This document shows positions 44,193 through 54,653 of a stretch of 58,201 nucleotides of DNA, one piece after another. Position 1 is the stretch's first letter, and every line of letters starts with the position of its first letter. A program made the translations under genes and the position numbers. A model generated the notes under the pieces. That model was not told the DNA's origin and searched no databases. It saw nothing but the letters and a program-made list of their open reading frames with translations. Origin of the DNA: an uncultured Bacteroidota bacterium (GTDB lineage Bacteria; Bacteroidota; Bacteroidia; Chitinophagales; Chitinophagaceae); assembly GCA_903903635.1 (NCBI GenBank), contig CAIUZK010000145.1, forward strand, positions 1 through 58,201. The letters are read 5' to 3'.

Positions 44193-45233
44193 TTATCCTG
44201 CTACTTTTTCAGGTTTGCTGGCAGCATACGCCTCTTCCCAGTTCCATGCGGTTGCCATCATCTCATCAAGGCTATATTTTGGTTCCCAACCCAGCATGGC
44301 ACAGGCCTTGTTATTGTTGGCATAAACTCCCACCACATCGCCTGGTCGGCGCTTATCAATTTTATAATTGAGTTTCTGACCTGATACCCTCTCGAATGCA
44401 TCAATTAGTTCCAGAACAGTTACGCCGGTTCCGGTACCCAGGTTGAACACTTCACAATTAGATTTGTTGCGGTCTTCAATTATATATTGCAATGCCCTTG
44501 TATGCGCGTGGGCAATATCACAAACATGCACATAGTCGCGTACACATGATCCATCTCTGGTAGGATAGTCATTGCCAAAAACACTCATTTCTTTGCGCTT
44601 GCCGATTGCAGTTTTAGTAATAACCGGTACCAGGTTTTCAGTCATATCCTGAAACTCACCTATCAGGCCCGATGGATGGGCGCCTACCGGATTAAAGTAC
44701 CTGAGCAATATGGTATTAAAGTCTTTATGGAACGTAGTGAAATCGCGGCATATGCCTTCACCCATTTGTTTGGTACGTGCATAAGGCGACTCAGGTTCAG
44801 CAAAAGGTGCATTTTCCGAAACAGGCAACTCGCTCGGGTTACCATATACGGCACATGAAGATGAAAACACAAAATTGTCTACGTCAAAATCTTCAGCGCA
44901 CTGCAATATATTGATCAGCGAATTGAGGTTGTTCTTAAAATACATCAACGGTTCGCGCACAGATTCAGGTACACTCTTAAATGCGGCAAAATGTATGACA
45001 CCTACCAGATCCGGATTTTCCAGGAATATCGCTTCTGTATCATCCAGGTTGCAAAGATCTACCTTGTAATTCTTAATCGGCCGACCAACAATCTTCTCTA
45101 TACCCTGCAGCATTTTTATAGACCCCCTCGATAAATCATCAACACAAATCACATCAAATCCGTTCTGTATCAGATCTACTATTGTATGTCCGCCAATATA
45201 GCCGCAACCGCCTGTAACCAGTATTTTGCTCAT
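44193..45233 (-). CDS. galE: UDP-glucose 4-epimerase
   Basis: 346 aa. Extended short-chain dehydrogenase fold: NAD-binding GGCGYIGGHT at 7-16, catalytic Ser region SSSCAVYGNP, and the Tyr-x-x-x-Lys pair in SPYARTKQMGE. DYPTRDGSCVRDYVHVCDIA is the typical substrate region of GalE. It interconverts UDP-glucose and UDP-galactose for polysaccharide synthesis. It stands alone, with a 229 bp gap upstream in which nothing else was recognised. Confidence 0.95.
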   Translation of the reverse strand: MSKILVTGGCGYIGGHTIVDLIQNGFDVICVDDLSRGSIKMLQGIEKIVGRPIKNYKVDLCNLDDTEAIFLENPDLVGVIHFAAFKSVPESVREPLMYFKNNLNSLINILQCAEDFDVDNFVFSSSCAVYGNPSELPVSENAPFAEPESPYARTKQMGEGICRDFTTFHKDFNTILLRYFNPVGAHPSGLIGEFQDMTENLVPVITKTAIGKRKEMSVFGNDYPTRDGSCVRDYVHVCDIAHAHTRALQYIIEDRNKSNCEVFNLGTGTGVTVLELIDAFERVSGQKLNYKIDKRRPGDVVGVYANNNKACAMLGWEPKYSLDEMMATAWNWEEAYAASKPEKVAG

Positions 45234-45462
45234 GTATCAATTATTAAAAGTGAAACCCTTGAAGAGGCAACCTCAATGCTCTATATGCAAATATATGGGT
45301 TGGGCAAATCCAGATAAATTTTTTTTATTCGGGATTTATCGGTATTAATAATACATCAGGATCAGCTATTCAGGCTCTTCTTTAAGAAAACTGAAGTCGC
45401 GTAAGATAGCTGCTACAACTCTTATATTGGCCTGAATTTGCGGAACTATAAAATGTGCCTGA

Positions 45463-47283
45463 TCATTTTACCTGCTGCATTTCTACGAGTCTTTTATAGA
45501 TGCCATCCCTGGTCATTAACCCGGCATGAGTACCCCGCTCTGCAATTCTACCCTTCTCCATAACAATGATCTCATCTGCATGCTGCACGGTTGAAAGGCG
45601 GTGAGCAATTACAATACAGGTTCGGTTTTGCATCAGCTTATTGATAGCATCCTGCACTATACGTTCACTCTCTGTATCCAGCGATGATGTAGCCTCATCC
45701 AATATGAGTATTGGTGGATTTTTAAGAACGGCCCTGGCTATGGTTATACGCTGGCGTTCTCCGCCGCTCAATCTGGCGCCACGGTCACCTGCTACTGTTT
45801 GGTAACCTTCTGCCTTTTGCAATATAAAGTTGTGGGCATTCGCTATGCCTGCGGCGGCTTCTACCCGATCCTGTGTAGCGCCACCTGTACCTAAGGTAAT
45901 GTTGTTATAGATGGTGTCATTGAAGAGTATTGGGTCCTGGCTCACCACTCCCATCAGGCGGCGCAGGTCGTCCAGTTTGCAATCTTTAATATTGATGCCA
46001 TCTAGCAGTATCTCACCTCCGCTTACGTCATGAAACCTCGGTATCATATCCGCAAATGTTGACTTACCGGCACCCGATGCACCCACTAGTGCAACTGTTT
46101 TACCTTTTTCTATTACAAGGTCTATGCCGCTGAGAATTTGCTTTTCGCCATAGGCAAAACTTACATTCTTGAAAGTAATGTTACTATTGAATGCCGGCAG
46201 GGGCTTAGGATCTTTTATCTCCTTTATGGTGTTTTCTACCATAAGCAGATGCTCAATCCGGTCTAGCGCCGATGAGCCTTTTTGTACGTTGTAAAATGCC
46301 GATGACAGGCTTTTGAACGGATTGATGATCATGGCAAAAAGCCCGATGTAACCCAGAAAAGTAGCAGCTTCAAATCCATTGCCCTCAAACACCATTCTGC
46401 CGCCATACCACAATATTATGCTCACCACGATTATCCCCATTGTTTCCGACATGGGCGATGCCAACTCTCTGCGGGCAGCAATCCGGTTGCGGGTCCTGAA
46501 GAGCAGATTATTTAACTTCATGAATCTCAGGTGCTGATGATTCTCGGCATTGAATGCCTTTAATACCCTCATACCCACCAGGGTTTCATCTATTACACCC
46601 AGTATGCCACCCAGTTGTTCCTGTGCCAGATTAGATGATTTACGCAACGACTTACTGATTCGTCCAATTATAAAACCCGCCACAGGAAGAAAAATGAAAA
46701 GTATAATGGTGAGCTTGAAATTGAGATAAATCATCGCACCGAGATAAAATGTAATGGTGAGTGGCTCTCTGATAAATACCTCAAGTACACTCATTATAGA
46801 CAATTCTACCTCATTGATATCATTCGTCATCCGGGAGATAAGATCTCCTTTCTTCTCTTCTGTAAAAAACCCTATGGGCAGGGAAAGGGTTTTGGTAAAC
46901 AATTCATCCCTGAGCCTGCGAAGCACTGCATTGCGCAGCGGATTGAGAATATATAAAGCCAGGTAAAGAAAAAGATTTTTTAGCATCGTGAATACCACTA
47001 CAGCTATACATATGTAGGCCAGGGCAGTAAGCTTATCCTGTTGCAGTATCAGGTTTTTAAAATAGTCGGTAGCTTGCTGCACCATACCAACAGATGCCGG
47101 TTTTACAACGGTTATCTGTGCATCTTTTGCAGTCTTGGTATTGAACAATACATTCAACACAGGTATCATCATGGTAAATGATACCAGGCCAAAAACAATA
47201 CTCAACAAATTAAAGACAAAATAGAGGCCTATTTTGCCTTTATATTCTGCGAGGTATTTTAAGAGCCTTGATATTTTTTTCAT
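45463..47283 (-). CDS. ABC transporter, fused membrane and ATPase domains (MsbA-like)
   Basis: 606 aa. Six transmembrane helices (about 20-340) form an exporter domain; the ATPase domain has Walker A (GASGAGKST), Q-loop (GVVSQDPILFNDT), signature (LSGGERQR), Walker B (ILILDEATSSLDTESE) and H-loop (IVIAHRLS). It works as a homodimer in the inner membrane, pumping lipids (for example lipid A core) or hydrophobic compounds outwards. I cannot separate MsbA from related multidrug exporters, so no symbol is given. Confidence 0.9.
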   Translation of the reverse strand: MKKISRLLKYLAEYKGKIGLYFVFNLLSIVFGLVSFTMMIPVLNVLFNTKTAKDAQITVVKPASVGMVQQATDYFKNLILQQDKLTALAYICIAVVVFTMLKNLFLYLALYILNPLRNAVLRRLRDELFTKTLSLPIGFFTEEKKGDLISRMTNDINEVELSIMSVLEVFIREPLTITFYLGAMIYLNFKLTIILFIFLPVAGFIIGRISKSLRKSSNLAQEQLGGILGVIDETLVGMRVLKAFNAENHQHLRFMKLNNLLFRTRNRIAARRELASPMSETMGIIVVSIILWYGGRMVFEGNGFEAATFLGYIGLFAMIINPFKSLSSAFYNVQKGSSALDRIEHLLMVENTIKEIKDPKPLPAFNSNITFKNVSFAYGEKQILSGIDLVIEKGKTVALVGASGAGKSTFADMIPRFHDVSGGEILLDGINIKDCKLDDLRRLMGVVSQDPILFNDTIYNNITLGTGGATQDRVEAAAGIANAHNFILQKAEGYQTVAGDRGARLSGGERQRITIARAVLKNPPILILDEATSSLDTESERIVQDAINKLMQNRTCIVIAHRLSTVQHADEIIVMEKGRIAERGTHAGLMTRDGIYKRLVEMQQVK

Positions 47284-47485
47284 TATTTGTCTACTGATTA
47301 TGCAGCAAAGTTGATTGTTGAATTACCTGTTTTAAAACCGCTATTATCAGAAATGCATTCCCGAAATTCCATATTCCGGGCGTTCACCCATAAGTTATGA
47401 AAAGCTAATAAAACATTGCCAAGATAACTGTTTTGTTTATGGATGACTAATAAGTTAATAATTCCTACATTCAACTTTAACATTA

Positions 47486-48979
47486 TTATTCTACGGTATA
47501 ACTCACTTTGCCATCCTTTTCATCTTTCAGCAAGATACCCGCTTCGGCCAGTTTATTCCTAATCAGGTCGCTGGCGGCAAAATCTTTCCTTTTCTTGGCA
47601 TCTTTACGCATATCAATCAGCAGCGCAAGCACATTATCCAGTTTACCGCTTTGTGAGGCCTGTAATGGTTTAAGGCCAAGGATATCTTCCAGGAATATCT
47701 TAAACGTACTTTTTAGCAAATCCATTGTTTGTGCTGAAATTGCGCCTGCCGAAACCTGGCCGCCCTTTATTCCATTTATAACAGGAGCCAGTTCAAAGAA
47801 ATTGGCAATAACCTTAGCTGTATTGAAATCATCATTCAAAAAGTCGGTGCATTCATTCAGCCAGTTTATTACTTTGTTGTCCAGATCTTTATCCTCAGCT
47901 TCCGCATTACCCTTGTGTGTAAGCTTCTTCAATATTTCATAAGCCTCCCACAGGCGCTTCAAAGCCCGCTCCGATGCCTGAAGCGCTTCATTCGAAAAAT
48001 CAAGTGTGCTGCGGTAGTGGGTCTGGAGTATATAAAACCTCACTACCATGGGATGATACGCCTGCTCCAGTATAGGATGGTTGCCGCTGAACAATTCTGA
48101 AAGCTTAATCACATTGTTATAGCTTTTACCCATCTTCTTACCGTTGATGGTGATCATGTTATTGTGCATCCAGTAGCGCACCGGCGGGTGTCCATGAGCT
48201 ATAGTACTCTGTGCTATTTCACTTTCATGATGCGGAAACTGAAGGTCCATTCCCCCGCCATGAATATCGAAGGTTTCACCCAGGTACTTGCTGCTCATAG
48301 CCGAGCACTCAATGTGCCATCCCGGAAAACCTTCGCCCCATGGGCTGTTCCAGCGCTGTATGTGCTCTGGTGGCGCTTTCTTCCATAATGCAAAATCTAC
48401 CTTATTACGTTTTTCATCCTGTCCGTCCAGCTCACGGGTCGTCTCCAGTTGGTCTTCTATGATCCTGCCCGAAAGCTTGCCATAAGGATAAGTTTCAGCA
48501 TATTTCTTCACATCAAAATATACCGATCCATCTACCTCATAGGCATACCCCTTTTCCATAATAGTCTGTATCATGGTTATCTGCTCTATAATGTGGCCGG
48601 TAGCAGTTGGCTCAATGGCGGGTTCCTCGCAATTAAACAAGTGCATACCATTATGGAACATGCTGGTGTATTTGTGCACCATCTCCATCGGCTCCATTTT
48701 CTCCAGTTTAGCCTTTTCACCCACCTTATCTATAGCTTCCCTGCCTTCTTCCTCAAAGTGTCCTGCATCGGTAATATTCCGCACATAGCGCACTTTATAG
48801 CCCAGATGTTTCAGGTATCGTTGCACAATATCAAAAGTGATATATGGCCTGGCATGCCCCAGATGCGATTCGCCCGATACCGTAGGACCGCACACGTATA
48901 GCCCGGCATAGCCCTGAGTTATAGGTTCAAACTTTTCTTTCTGGCGTGTATATGAATTATAAAAGTGGAGTTCCGACAT
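47486..48979 (-). CDS. cysS: Cysteinyl-tRNA synthetase
   Basis: 497 aa class I synthetase. HIGH motif variant ([13 protein letters not shown]), KMGKS motif ([12 protein letters not shown]), and zinc ligands Cys at [15 protein letters not shown], and His in [15 protein letters not shown]. The C-terminal anticodon-binding helical domain is complete. It charges tRNA-Cys. Standard length and no anomalies. Confidence 0.97.
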   Translation of the reverse strand: MSELHFYNSYTRQKEKFEPITQGYAGLYVCGPTVSGESHLGHARPYITFDIVQRYLKHLGYKVRYVRNITDAGHFEEEGREAIDKVGEKAKLEKMEPMEMVHKYTSMFHNGMHLFNCEEPAIEPTATGHIIEQITMIQTIMEKGYAYEVDGSVYFDVKKYAETYPYGKLSGRIIEDQLETTRELDGQDEKRNKVDFALWKKAPPEHIQRWNSPWGEGFPGWHIECSAMSSKYLGETFDIHGGGMDLQFPHHESEIAQSTIAHGHPPVRYWMHNNMITINGKKMGKSYNNVIKLSELFSGNHPILEQAYHPMVVRFYILQTHYRSTLDFSNEALQASERALKRLWEAYEILKKLTHKGNAEAEDKDLDNKVINWLNECTDFLNDDFNTAKVIANFFELAPVINGIKGGQVSAGAISAQTMDLLKSTFKIFLEDILGLKPLQASQSGKLDNVLALLIDMRKDAKKRKDFAASDLIRNKLAEAGILLKDEKDGKVSYTVE

Positions 48980-49334
48980 AAAAATCAGGTGTTGTGCCTA
49001 TACCATAATCCGAAGGGATAGGAATAAAGCGGTGGCAAAAATAAGTTAAAAAGATATAGATTAGTGAAATTTTCAAAATAACTTCCGCATCTTTTGTATT
49101 GAAATGAGAGCTGTTTTGTGGAAGTTATTTTGAAAGTCTTACTTAGGAACGATGACGAAATAAGTAACCTTTTATTGCACACAATCTTTTTGAAAATGAC
49201 ATTGTGGGATAACTGAAATTCACATAGATTGTGCCGCATAAAGTGTCATTGGTAGAATTAGCCTCCGTAAACAGACCGGCTAATTTACTAATCCGTACTT
49301 TTGATTTTTAGATGATCAATCCTGATATGTTAAA
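48980..49334. repeat. Divergent gap with a long perfect inverted repeat
   Basis: 355 bp between cysS (minus) and the histidine kinase gene (plus). A 16-bp perfect inverted repeat, TTTCAAAATAACTTCC (49071-49086) and its complement (49120-49135), encloses a 33-nt loop. A second dyad, CACAATCT (about 49179) / AGATTGTG (about 49226), lies beside it. No U-run follows, so it is not a simple terminator. It could be a stable RNA structure, a regulatory site or the remnant of a small transposable repeat. An 84-codon frame here (48985-49239) is not convincing. Confidence 0.45.
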
Positions 49335-50306
49335 ATGAGATTCTTTACAACTGTCCATTTGCTGCTGCTGATTTATATTATTGCTGCCATGGTGTTTTGG
49401 GAATTAAGCTTGCAAAAGCAAAGCGGCAGAATTTATGAGCAGGAAATCATTACGCTTAAAAGCCGTGTCGACAGCGCTCAAAATCCGGTGCTGTACAACG
49501 AACAGGTGGCTGTACTCAAGCGAACCCATGCAGGCCGTACCAAGCAATACCTTGGCGAAGGATCGGCTTTCCTTATTGTCATCCTGATAGGCGCGGTTGT
49601 GGTATATTCCTCATTTCTGCGCAGTATACGGCTATCGCGGCAGCAGAACAATTTTATGCTCTCTGTTACCCATGAGCTTAAGTCGCCGATTGCAGCTATG
49701 AAGCTGAACCTGCAAACCCTGGAGAAGCATCAACTCAATGAAGATAAACGAAAGCAACTATTGGATCGCTGTATCAAAGAATCGAACAGGCTTAACGACC
49801 TTTGCAATAATATGCTTTTTGCCTCCCAACTGGAAGGCAGGCAGTACAAACCGGCCAGCGAAAAATTTGATCTGTCGGAACTGGTAGAAGATGCCATAAC
49901 AGAGTACGCAATAAGGTATCCCCGCAATTTTGAACAGGATATTATACCTGGTCTGCACCTTACAGGTGATAAAATAATGCTTCAGATGGCTGTTAATAAT
50001 CTGCTGGAGAATGCAGTAAAGTATACACCTGCTGATAAGCCAATAGAAATTACACTAGAGAAAAAAGAGGGACAGGCTGTAATAAGTGTAAAAGACAGGG
50101 GTATTGGTATCACAGATAATGAAAAGAAAAAGATCTTCAACAAGTTCTATAGGGTAGGCAATGAGGAGAGCCGCAAATCGAAAGGTACCGGGTTGGGTCT
50201 TTACCTTACCAACAAGATAGTGATGCAACATAAAGGGCGCATTACCATTAAGGATAATACGCCCTCGGGATCTGTATTTGAAATCAGCTTGCCCGTAAGC
50301 AGTTAA
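49335..50306 (+). CDS. Sensor histidine kinase (orphan)
   Basis: 323 aa. Two transmembrane segments (6-23 and 78-96) enclose a small 55-residue periplasmic part, so the sensor region is minimal. The kinase core is complete: H box SVTHELKSPIAAMKLNLQTL with His113, N box NNLLENAVKYTP, G1 DRGIGI, and G2 KGTGLGLYL. No response regulator gene is adjacent; the partner must be elsewhere. It is convergent with the MoxR gene (17 bp between stops). Confidence 0.93.
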   Translation: MRFFTTVHLLLLIYIIAAMVFWELSLQKQSGRIYEQEIITLKSRVDSAQNPVLYNEQVAVLKRTHAGRTKQYLGEGSAFLIVILIGAVVVYSSFLRSIRLSRQQNNFMLSVTHELKSPIAAMKLNLQTLEKHQLNEDKRKQLLDRCIKESNRLNDLCNNMLFASQLEGRQYKPASEKFDLSELVEDAITEYAIRYPRNFEQDIIPGLHLTGDKIMLQMAVNNLLENAVKYTPADKPIEITLEKKEGQAVISVKDRGIGITDNEKKKIFNKFYRVGNEESRKSKGTGLGLYLTNKIVMQHKGRITIKDNTPSGSVFEISLPVSS

Positions 50307-50323
50307 TGTAAACAGCTAACTGA

Positions 50324-51328
50324 TCAAGGTACTTCTACCACATTCAATATTTCATTCAGTATCATTTCGCTGGTAATGTTTTCTGCTTCCGCTTCATAAG
50401 TTAGGCCTATACGATGTCGCATAACATCGTGGCATATAGCACGAATGTCTTCCGGAATAACATAGCCCCTGCGTTTGATGAATGCATAGGCTTTGGCTGC
50501 CAGTGCAAGGTTGATACTGGCACGTGGCGAACCCCCATAGCTGATGTATGGCTTTAGTTTAGCCAGTTTGTATTCTTCAGGAAAACGTGTAGCAAATACA
50601 ATATCAAGTATGTATTGCTCAATTTTTTCGTCCATATACACTTCGCGAACCAGGCGGCGGGCATTCATTATTGCTTCAGTGCTTACCACCGGATTTATTT
50701 TTGCCATGCCTGCGGGATTCAGGTTGGTGCGGATGATATTGCGCTCTTCTTCCTTTTTAGGATAAGTGATCACAATCTTCAGCATAAACCTGTCTACCTG
50801 TGCTTCGGGCAATTCGTATGTGCCTTCCTGCTCAATAGGGTTTTGGGTAGCCAGTACCAGAAACGGTTCTTCCAGGCTGTAGGTTTGATCGCTGATTGTT
50901 ACCTGCCGCTCCTGCATAGCCTCCAGCAGTGCGCTCTGCACTTTTGCAGGTGCGCGGTTGATCTCATCTGCAAGGATAAAATTGGCGAAAATCGGTCCTT
51001 TACGCACTGCAAATTCATGAGACTGTGGATTATAAACCATGGTGCCCAGTACATCGGCAGGCAAAAGATCGGGGGTGAACTGTATGCGGGCAAAGCGGGC
51101 ATGTATAGCCGCGGCCAGCGATTTTATCGCCAGTGTTTTAGCCAGTCCCGGCACACCTTCAAGTAATACATGGCCATTGGCCAGCAGCCCTATCATCAGG
51201 CGTTCTACCATGATCTTCTGGCCTACTACCGTTTTGTTCAGTTCCATGGTCAGCAAATCAATAAAAGCGCTTTGCTGGTGGATGCGGTCATTCAATTCGC
51301 GGATGTCGACAGATGAAGTTGGTTCCAT
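50324..51328 (-). CDS. MoxR family AAA+ ATPase
   Basis: 334 aa. Walker A GVPGLAKTLAIKS, Walker B NFILADEINRAPAKVQ, sensor/arginine-finger region ATQNPIEQEGTYELPEAQVD and RFMLKI, and the C-terminal lid (GGSPRASINLALAAKAYAFI). MoxR proteins act as chaperones that mature or activate partner complexes, often with VWA-domain proteins; such partners usually lie downstream but none follows here. Standard length. Confidence 0.93.
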   Translation of the reverse strand: MEPTSSVDIRELNDRIHQQSAFIDLLTMELNKTVVGQKIMVERLMIGLLANGHVLLEGVPGLAKTLAIKSLAAAIHARFARIQFTPDLLPADVLGTMVYNPQSHEFAVRKGPIFANFILADEINRAPAKVQSALLEAMQERQVTISDQTYSLEEPFLVLATQNPIEQEGTYELPEAQVDRFMLKIVITYPKKEEERNIIRTNLNPAGMAKINPVVSTEAIMNARRLVREVYMDEKIEQYILDIVFATRFPEEYKLAKLKPYISYGGSPRASINLALAAKAYAFIKRRGYVIPEDIRAICHDVMRHRIGLTYEAEAENITSEMILNEILNVVEVP

Positions 51329-51639
51329 ACTATTTTCTTGCAGTTTTTAAATTAACGATTTCAGGCTGATAACTTTTTTAAGAATATCAAAAGTAAAAAG
51401 GGAAATGTAAATAAAGGTACGTTGGAAATAGTTTTAACTTTTTTTAAAAATATAAAATGAAATGGGTACAGCCTTTTATTTGGTATGAAGTCAAATTAAA
51501 ATCAGCCATTTATTTTTCTTTCCCGTTTTTACTTCATTGCAAAAGCAGTTTTTGAATTGTTCTCTGGCAGCAGGCCGATAACTTCGCAATATGGTTGAAA
51601 TTATTTCACCAACGTTCCTTAACTTGCTTTGAACTGCAA
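51329..51639. other. Gap between moxR and the arylsulfotransferase-like gene
   Basis: 311 bp of AT-rich sequence. It must hold promoters for both divergent genes. I see no RNA gene, repeat or clear operator in it. Confidence 0.5.
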
Positions 51640-53166
51640 ATGGTGATAAAATATTTTGTCATACTGGTTATTTCGCTTTTATGGCCATGCTGGCTCCATA
51701 GCCAGGAATTGCCATCAGAAGGGGCGGTATTAAATTACCGGCTTATCCCGTTTCAATTTTCACAAGCAGGAAATGGATCACTCGAAATTGCCCCAGGTTA
51801 TTTTAATAATGAAGACTCATTTAGTAGTAAAATAATAAAAAGAATTCCATTTAGCGGCAAAAAACTGATAGGGGAGGTTCCTCAGTTTGGTGGTGTGTAT
51901 ACCTGGAGGGTTGTGTATAAGTACAGCGGTAAGAAAGCAGATCATCAAGCTATAACTGGCGGTAAATTACATCATTTCAGTACTGCGTCTTTCCCCTTGA
52001 TAAATAGGGCAAAAAGCAGGTTAAGGATACTACAACCTGGGAAGCGATTAAAAGACGAATATGTGCTGATGGATGGGTGCAGCGCTATGTATGATATGGA
52101 TGGCAACCCGGTATGGTTTCTGCCTGATATGGGCGGTACAATCACTGATGCTACAGTGATAAGGGATATGAAAATGACGCCTCAGGGTACCATTACATTC
52201 CTGCGCATTAATCCGGATGAAACAAAGGTATATGAAATAGATATTGATGGTCGAATACTCTGGCAGGGGCCCGACGATGGAAGTGTGAGTGGCGAAAATT
52301 CGGAGCATTACCATCATGAGTTTACCCGTCTGGCCAACGGGCATTATATGATTATGGGCAACGAACAGGTAGCTTATCAGGTTCTTTCCACAAGGGATAG
52401 TATACAACTATACTGGGAAGATAAGAAACGACCTGGAACAGATCATTTGCCATTTGGAACACTAATAGAATATGATAATAAAGGGAAGGTGGTATGGTCC
52501 TGGCATTCCACCAGCTATTTCAAGAATTCAGACATCCTCTATCACACCAGGGCATTTTACCAGAGTGATATTGATGTGCATGACAATTCCTTCTTTTTTG
52601 ATGCAAAGGATAATGCAATATATATTAGCTTCCGGAACATCAGCCGGATCATTAAAATAGCTTATCCCGAAGGCAGGGTATTATGCGATTATGGTGAAAG
52701 GTATCTGCCTGGCAGGGATGAAATAAGGAATGAGTTATATACAGGGCAGCATAGTCTCAGTAAATCTGCCAATGGCATGCTTTACCTGTTTAATAACAAT
52801 ACAGGATCAGGGAGTATGCCACGAATTATAAAGATGAAAGAATGGCCGGGGCTACCCGGATACCTGATAAAAGTCTGGGAATATGAATGCAAGACCGATA
52901 CATTGAACTCCGCATATGCCGATAAGTATCCTTTTCTGTCTGGCGGTAATGTAATTGAAATGCCGGGCGGCGACGTTTTTGTATCTATGGCGGGTATCAG
53001 CAAGGTTTTTATTGTAAATGAGAATAAAAAAATAAAGTGGAGCGCCATTCCTGAAAAATGGAATGAAGCGGTAAAAAAGTGGGAGGTCATTGCTCAATAC
53101 CGTGCCAGTATTATCATTGGCAATGCAGCATTGGAGCGGTTATTGTTCGGTAGCCGGATAGAATAA
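51640..53166 (+). CDS. Arylsulfotransferase (ASST)-like secreted protein
   Basis: 508 aa from the ATG at 51640, which starts a clear signal peptide (MVIKYFVILVISLLWPCWLH); a TTG at 51595 gives 15 extra non-signal-like residues. The body matches the ASST/aryl-sulfate sulfotransferase beta-propeller family: EYVLMDGCSAMYDMDGNPVW, SEHYHHEFTRLANGHYMIMG, then GTLIEYDNKGKVVWSWHS and DVHDNSFFFDAKDNAIYISF. The His-rich motifs (YHHE, DVHDN) fit the family active site. Substrate unknown; mature protein probably periplasmic. Confidence 0.75.
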   Translation: MVIKYFVILVISLLWPCWLHSQELPSEGAVLNYRLIPFQFSQAGNGSLEIAPGYFNNEDSFSSKIIKRIPFSGKKLIGEVPQFGGVYTWRVVYKYSGKKADHQAITGGKLHHFSTASFPLINRAKSRLRILQPGKRLKDEYVLMDGCSAMYDMDGNPVWFLPDMGGTITDATVIRDMKMTPQGTITFLRINPDETKVYEIDIDGRILWQGPDDGSVSGENSEHYHHEFTRLANGHYMIMGNEQVAYQVLSTRDSIQLYWEDKKRPGTDHLPFGTLIEYDNKGKVVWSWHSTSYFKNSDILYHTRAFYQSDIDVHDNSFFFDAKDNAIYISFRNISRIIKIAYPEGRVLCDYGERYLPGRDEIRNELYTGQHSLSKSANGMLYLFNNNTGSGSMPRIIKMKEWPGLPGYLIKVWEYECKTDTLNSAYADKYPFLSGGNVIEMPGGDVFVSMAGISKVFIVNENKKIKWSAIPEKWNEAVKKWEVIAQYRASIIIGNAALERLLFGSRIE

Positions 53167-53270
53167 TACAATATCGAAACAGCCTGCTATATGCTATCTT
53201 TGGTAAACTGAAAATCTGTGCCTAAACTGAGTATTGGATTTTTTCATGATAACAATCTACTAAATACAAA

Positions 53271-53597
53271 ATGGAACAATTTGAACAAAGGTGGCTGGAG
53301 ACCGAGGAATTATTAAGAACGCGGTTTGGCAAACTGCCGGATATGGAGGGTATATTGTTTTTGATAGGTGTAAATGAACTGGGAAAACTACCCAGGAAGA
53401 ATTTCTCGAAAGAGCAAAAGCAGGATCTGATGCACATTGCGGTTTGCACACTGTTATGCCAGCTAGGCTATTATGAATATGCCGGACGCGATGAGGAAGG
53501 TTGGCCGCACTTTCATGAGCTGAAATCGGTAACTGCGGCAGGAATAAAGGATCAGGAGCAAATGCTGAAAGAGTGTATGATCAGATATTTTGAATAA
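53271..53597 (+). CDS. Conserved Bacteroidota protein of unknown function
   Basis: 108 aa, soluble, helical. Sequence such as LPDMEGILFLIGVNELGKLP and MHIAVCTLLCQLGYYEYAGR resembles a small protein I recall as common in Bacteroidota genomes without a named domain. ATG start, convergent with the T9SS gene downstream, with a shared terminator hairpin between them. Confidence 0.65.
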   Translation: MEQFEQRWLETEELLRTRFGKLPDMEGILFLIGVNELGKLPRKNFSKEQKQDLMHIAVCTLLCQLGYYEYAGRDEEGWPHFHELKSVTAAGIKDQEQMLKECMIRYFE

Positions 53598-53601
53598 AAA
53601 A

Positions 53602-53621
53602 CAGGGGCCAAATGGCCCCTG
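53602..53621 (-). terminator. Intrinsic terminator after the T9SS gene 53662-54411
   Basis: Stem CAGGGGCC/GGCCCCTG with a 4-nt loop. On the minus strand it is followed by a T6 run, so it ends transcription of the gene at 53662. It is also just past the stop of the plus-strand gene at 53597. Confidence 0.75.
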
Positions 53622-53661
53622 AAAAATTGTTATGAATATCAGTTTATTCAATCAATAATGC

Positions 53662-54411
53662 TTATTGCTTTGTAAACTTCTTTGTTGATAAGATATTGCC
53701 ATTAGAGTTGTACAACCTTACGAAATAAATACCGGAAGGAATATTCTCCATATTCAGGTTGGCGCTGGAACCAGAAACCTTGTATACAGCCATAACCTTT
53801 CCAATGATGTTGTATATAGCTATGTTTTTCACGTCAGAGTTGGCATCAAAAACCACATTCAGCTCATCGTGGGCCGGATTAGGATAAAGTACAACCTCGC
53901 TTACACCTGTTGGAACTGATGGAACACTTGTAGGGATCTTGGTAATGAGGAAGGTAATATTCTTGGAATAATTACCAGTGCCCATGTCAGTAAGATTGAT
54001 GGTAACATAGTGAGTACCCGGATTGGTAGAGGTCATCAGGTTGAGCGTAAGGTCGAACAACATTGTGCTGTCATGAGCTGCATTGGCATAATAAGTGGCA
54101 TTATAGAAACTGCCTGAAGTGGTAGAAAGATTCCATAATCCATTTGTCCCATTATCACGGCAGGTTTGCGCATCGCAAATTCCAAAAGCTGAAGCCGTAA
54201 GCCAGTCGGCAGGGAAATCAGTAGCAATAACATGCCAGCGTATAGTTAAGTTGTTACCGGTAATATTCGTGATATTATCGGTAGGAGCAGCAGAATTGCT
54301 GAATGGAGGAACAATCACAGTGTCGTAAGGAACTGTAAAAGTTTGCGCATCCAGCATAAAACCGGATAACAAGCTGAACAATCCTATTAAGGCAGGTAAT
54401 AACTTTTTCAT
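53662..54411 (-). CDS. Small secreted protein with T9SS type A sorting domain
   Basis: 249 aa. Signal peptide (LPALIGLFSLLSGFMLDAQ), one beta-sandwich-like domain of about 145 residues with a single Cys pair region (FGICDAQTCRDNGTNG), then a T9SS domain (VVLYPNPAHDELNVVFDANS; IENIPSGIYFVRLYNSN-like end). The cargo domain is not named. Surface-exposed or released by type IX secretion. Confidence 0.85.
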   Translation of the reverse strand: MKKLLPALIGLFSLLSGFMLDAQTFTVPYDTVIVPPFSNSAAPTDNITNITGNNLTIRWHVIATDFPADWLTASAFGICDAQTCRDNGTNGLWNLSTTSGSFYNATYYANAAHDSTMLFDLTLNLMTSTNPGTHYVTINLTDMGTGNYSKNITFLITKIPTSVPSVPTGVSEVVLYPNPAHDELNVVFDANSDVKNIAIYNIIGKVMAVYKVSGSSANLNMENIPSGIYFVRLYNSNGNILSTKKFTKQ

Positions 54412-54592
54412 TGGAGTTTATTTTTGCTACTGCAAATTAAAGGATTTTATTGGTAACAGCAATAAAAATATGTTAAAACGGCATTTTTGGGCAATAAAAA
54501 CCACGTAAAAGGGTTGTAAACGGTAAAAAAGCCTATTGATGCCTTGGGGCACAATTGATGGAGGGGTAAACCAGGTAAGGCGAAGCGCATTT

Positions 54593-54636
54593 TTATAATA
54601 ATAAAGGCTGCCATCAGGCAGCCTTTATTATTATAA
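54593..54636 (-). terminator. Long perfect hairpin terminator after 54654-56651
   Basis: A 20-bp perfect stem with an ATCA loop. The arms contain the core AAAGGCTGCC / GGCAGCCTTT, the same as at 4803-4826, extended by an AT-only part. It lies 18 bp past the stop of the T9SS gene. It could work in both directions. Confidence 0.8.
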
Positions 54637-54653
54637 AAAGTTGGACTAATGAA

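Noticed and set aside
48985-49239. 84-codon minus-strand frame upstream of cysS
   Set aside because: It runs through the inverted repeats in the divergent gap, and the translation looks random.
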